Below, piece after piece: positions 14,987-16,317 of a stretch of DNA of 16,317 bases. The notes below the pieces were generated by a model. The model worked only from the letters and a program-made list of their open reading frames with translations, made no database searches and was not told the DNA's origin. Location: contig JAEXRB010000363.1 in assembly GCA_023438325.1 (NCBI GenBank), forward strand, positions 1 through 16,317, read 5' to 3'. Positions within the stretch are counted from its first letter, which is position 1. Each line of letters begins with the position of its first letter. The translations under genes and the position numbers were made by a program. The stretch is from Pseudomonadota bacterium. Its GTDB lineage: Bacteria; Pseudomonadota; Gammaproteobacteria; Xanthomonadales; Xanthomonadaceae.

Positions 14987-16317
14987 GGTGCGGTATCTCC
15001 GGACGGTGATTGGACAAGGGTTTGTGGTGCGAAACCTGGTGCGGTGATGTCGATACGTGTGAGCGGGCCGTACTTGGCAATGTCGTCGGCGATTTTCGAT
15101 GCATCCCCGATCACCACCATGGCGTAATCACGACCCTCGGGAAACACGCTGCGCGCGGCGGCCACGGCTTCGGGAGATACGGCCTTGATGCGTTCGCCAT
15201 AGCCTTCGATGCGTTCGCGTGCTTGACCTTGCAGTGCGAGCGTGGCGAGGGCGCCGGCAATTTGGGCGTTGGTCTGGTAGTCGGGGGCAAATTGGCCGAG
15301 GACGTAACGACGGGCCGATTCGAGCTGTTCCTCGGGGATGTCCTGATGGTGCAGACGCGCTTGCACTTCGAGCGCCAGGTCGATGGCTTGTGCGGTGGCG
15401 TCGGTGCGGGTGAAGGAGGAGTAATAGGCTGCGCCGGGTTTCGCGAGGCGCTGGATGCCGGCGCGGGCGCCGTAGGTGAGGCCGGATTTCACCCGCAGTT
15501 CGGTGTTGAGCATCGACGTGAAGCGGCCGCCGAACAGGGTTTGCACGAGGTCCTGCGCTTCGAGTGCGGGATCGGTGGCCGCAGCGCCAACGGTGCCGAT
15601 CCAGAAGTAAGTTTGGGTGGCGTCGGGTTTGTCGACCAGCAACACGCGCGGGCCGGGTTGCCGTAGCTGCACGGGAATGTCGGGCAGGTTGCCTTTTGCC
15701 TTGCGCCAGTGGCCGAAGGCTTTTTCCACTGCGTGTCGCATCTGGCGCGGTTCCATGTCGCCGACCACGGTGATGATGGCGCGGTCGGCACCTACCTGGG
15801 CTTGGTAATGGCTGCGCAAGTCCTCCAAGGTAAGCGCGGCGAGGCTGCGTTCGTCACCCGAGAGGGCGCGGCCATAAGGATGGCCTTGGAACAACCAGGC
15901 CATGCCATAGGTGCCGACGAGGGCGCGTGGGTCGCCTTCTTTGGCGGCGGCAATCGATTGCACTTCCCGCACACGCAGCTTTTCGAACTCTTCCTGCGAG
16001 AGCGCGGGGCGTTGCAGCGCGTCGGCCAGCAGTTCCAGCATCAGGGTGGCATCGTCGGCGAGGAAGTCGGCGCTGGCCCAGATCGCTTCGCGGTCGGCGG
16101 AAAACGACAACTCGCCGCCGACATCGGCTACCGCGTCGATGAAAGCCACCGCATCGCGCGTTCCCGCGCCCTTGCCCAGCAGTTGTGCGAGCAAGGCGGC
16201 GGTGCCTTCCTTGCCGGCGGCATCGGCCAGCGCACCGCCGCGGATGGCGATGCGTGCGGCAACCAGCGGCGCGTCTTTCTTCTGCACCAGGATGACCTGT
16301 GCGCCGTTGTCCAAGGT
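14983..16317 (-). CDS. M16 (insulinase/pitrilysin-like) family protein, apparently non-catalytic, 5' end outside window
   Basis: At least 444 residues are visible. The frame stays open to the window edge, and the stretch TLDNGAQVILVQ is an internal family motif, so the signal peptide and start lie beyond 16317. It has M16 features: APLVAARIAIRGG, EFEKLRVREVQSIAAAKEGDP, the mid-domain GDMEPRQMRHAVEKAFG, and the substrate-binding R/Y segment ELRVKSGLTYGARAG. The HxxEH zinc motif expected after the GG(A/S) turn is replaced by AALLAQLL, so the visible half cannot be the catalytic one. In this family an active and an inactive subunit are often encoded in tandem, or fused in one long chain; which applies is hidden by the window edge. 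The stop codon overlaps the M2 peptidase start, indicating one operon. Probably periplasmic. Confidence 0.9.
   Translation of the reverse strand, partial: TLDNGAQVILVQKKDAPLVAARIAIRGGALADAAGKEGTAALLAQLLGKGAGTRDAVAFIDAVADVGGELSFSADREAIWASADFLADDATLMLELLADALQRPALSQEEFEKLRVREVQSIAAAKEGDPRALVGTYGMAWLFQGHPYGRALSGDERSLAALTLEDLRSHYQAQVGADRAIITVVGDMEPRQMRHAVEKAFGHWRKAKGNLPDIPVQLRQPGPRVLLVDKPDATQTYFWIGTVGAAATDPALEAQDLVQTLFGGRFTSMLNTELRVKSGLTYGARAGIQRLAKPGAAYYSSFTRTDATAQAIDLALEVQARLHHQDIPEEQLESARRYVLGQFAPDYQTNAQIAGALATLALQGQARERIEGYGERIKAVSPEAVAAARSVFPEGRDYAMVVIGDASKIADDIAKYGPLTRIDITAPGFAPQTLVQSPSGDTAP

Noticed and set aside
13166..15127. 653-codon open frame on the plus strand opposite the M2 peptidase gene
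   Set aside because: It is antisense to a clearly conserved peptidase with intact zinc motif; its composition (Gly/Val/Ala-rich, no recognisable domain) is what high-GC codon bias produces on the opposite strand.

Overview
The window is GC-rich, densely coded bacterial chromosome. It most likely comes from a gammaproteobacterium of the Xanthomonadales (Lysobacterales), such as a Rhodanobacter-, Dyella- or Lysobacter-like genus. I base this on the gmk-rpoZ-spoT-ridA-recG gene order, the cystathionine beta-synthase/gamma-lyase pair, a Grx4-rhodanese fusion and an ACE-like M2 lipoprotein peptidase. The placement rests on gene content and protein resemblance, not on a database search.

Layout. 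(1) 1-2343, sulfur amino acid metabolism: the C-terminal part of a cystathionine beta-synthase, then a complete cystathionine gamma-lyase/synthase-type enzyme; together they would run reverse transsulfuration (homocysteine to cysteine). (2) 2420-3346, a three-domain redox/sulfur protein: CGFS glutaredoxin, an A-type (IscA-like) domain that has lost all its cysteines, and a GlpE-like rhodanese. (3) 3509-3823, a small orphan lipoprotein behind a leader with alternative hairpins. (4) 3929-9789, the conserved housekeeping cluster gmk, rpoZ, spoT, ridA, recG: GTP precursor synthesis, RNA polymerase omega, (p)ppGpp metabolism, imine detoxification and fork/recombination repair. (5) 9844-12933, a lone 1029-residue phospholipase-D-nuclease/SF2-helicase/DUF3427 protein whose codon use differs from recG and spoT; it is the best candidate here for an acquired nucleic-acid conflict (defence) gene. 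(6) 13040-16317 on the minus strand, an M16-family protein (truncated by the window end) whose stop overlaps the start of an M2 (ACE-like) lipoprotein metallopeptidase, so the two are probably made together.

The helicase and M2 genes converge on a stem-loop at 12983-13008. Several genes (CGL, grx fusion, rpoZ, ridA) have a -10-like hexamer 30-41 bases before the start, followed by a GC-rich stretch. I saw no tRNA, rRNA, CRISPR array, insertion sequence, integrase or attachment site. All non-coding gaps are under 170 bases. The two most unusual items are the PLD-helicase-DUF3427 gene and the cysteine-less A-type domain inside the glutaredoxin-rhodanese fusion.
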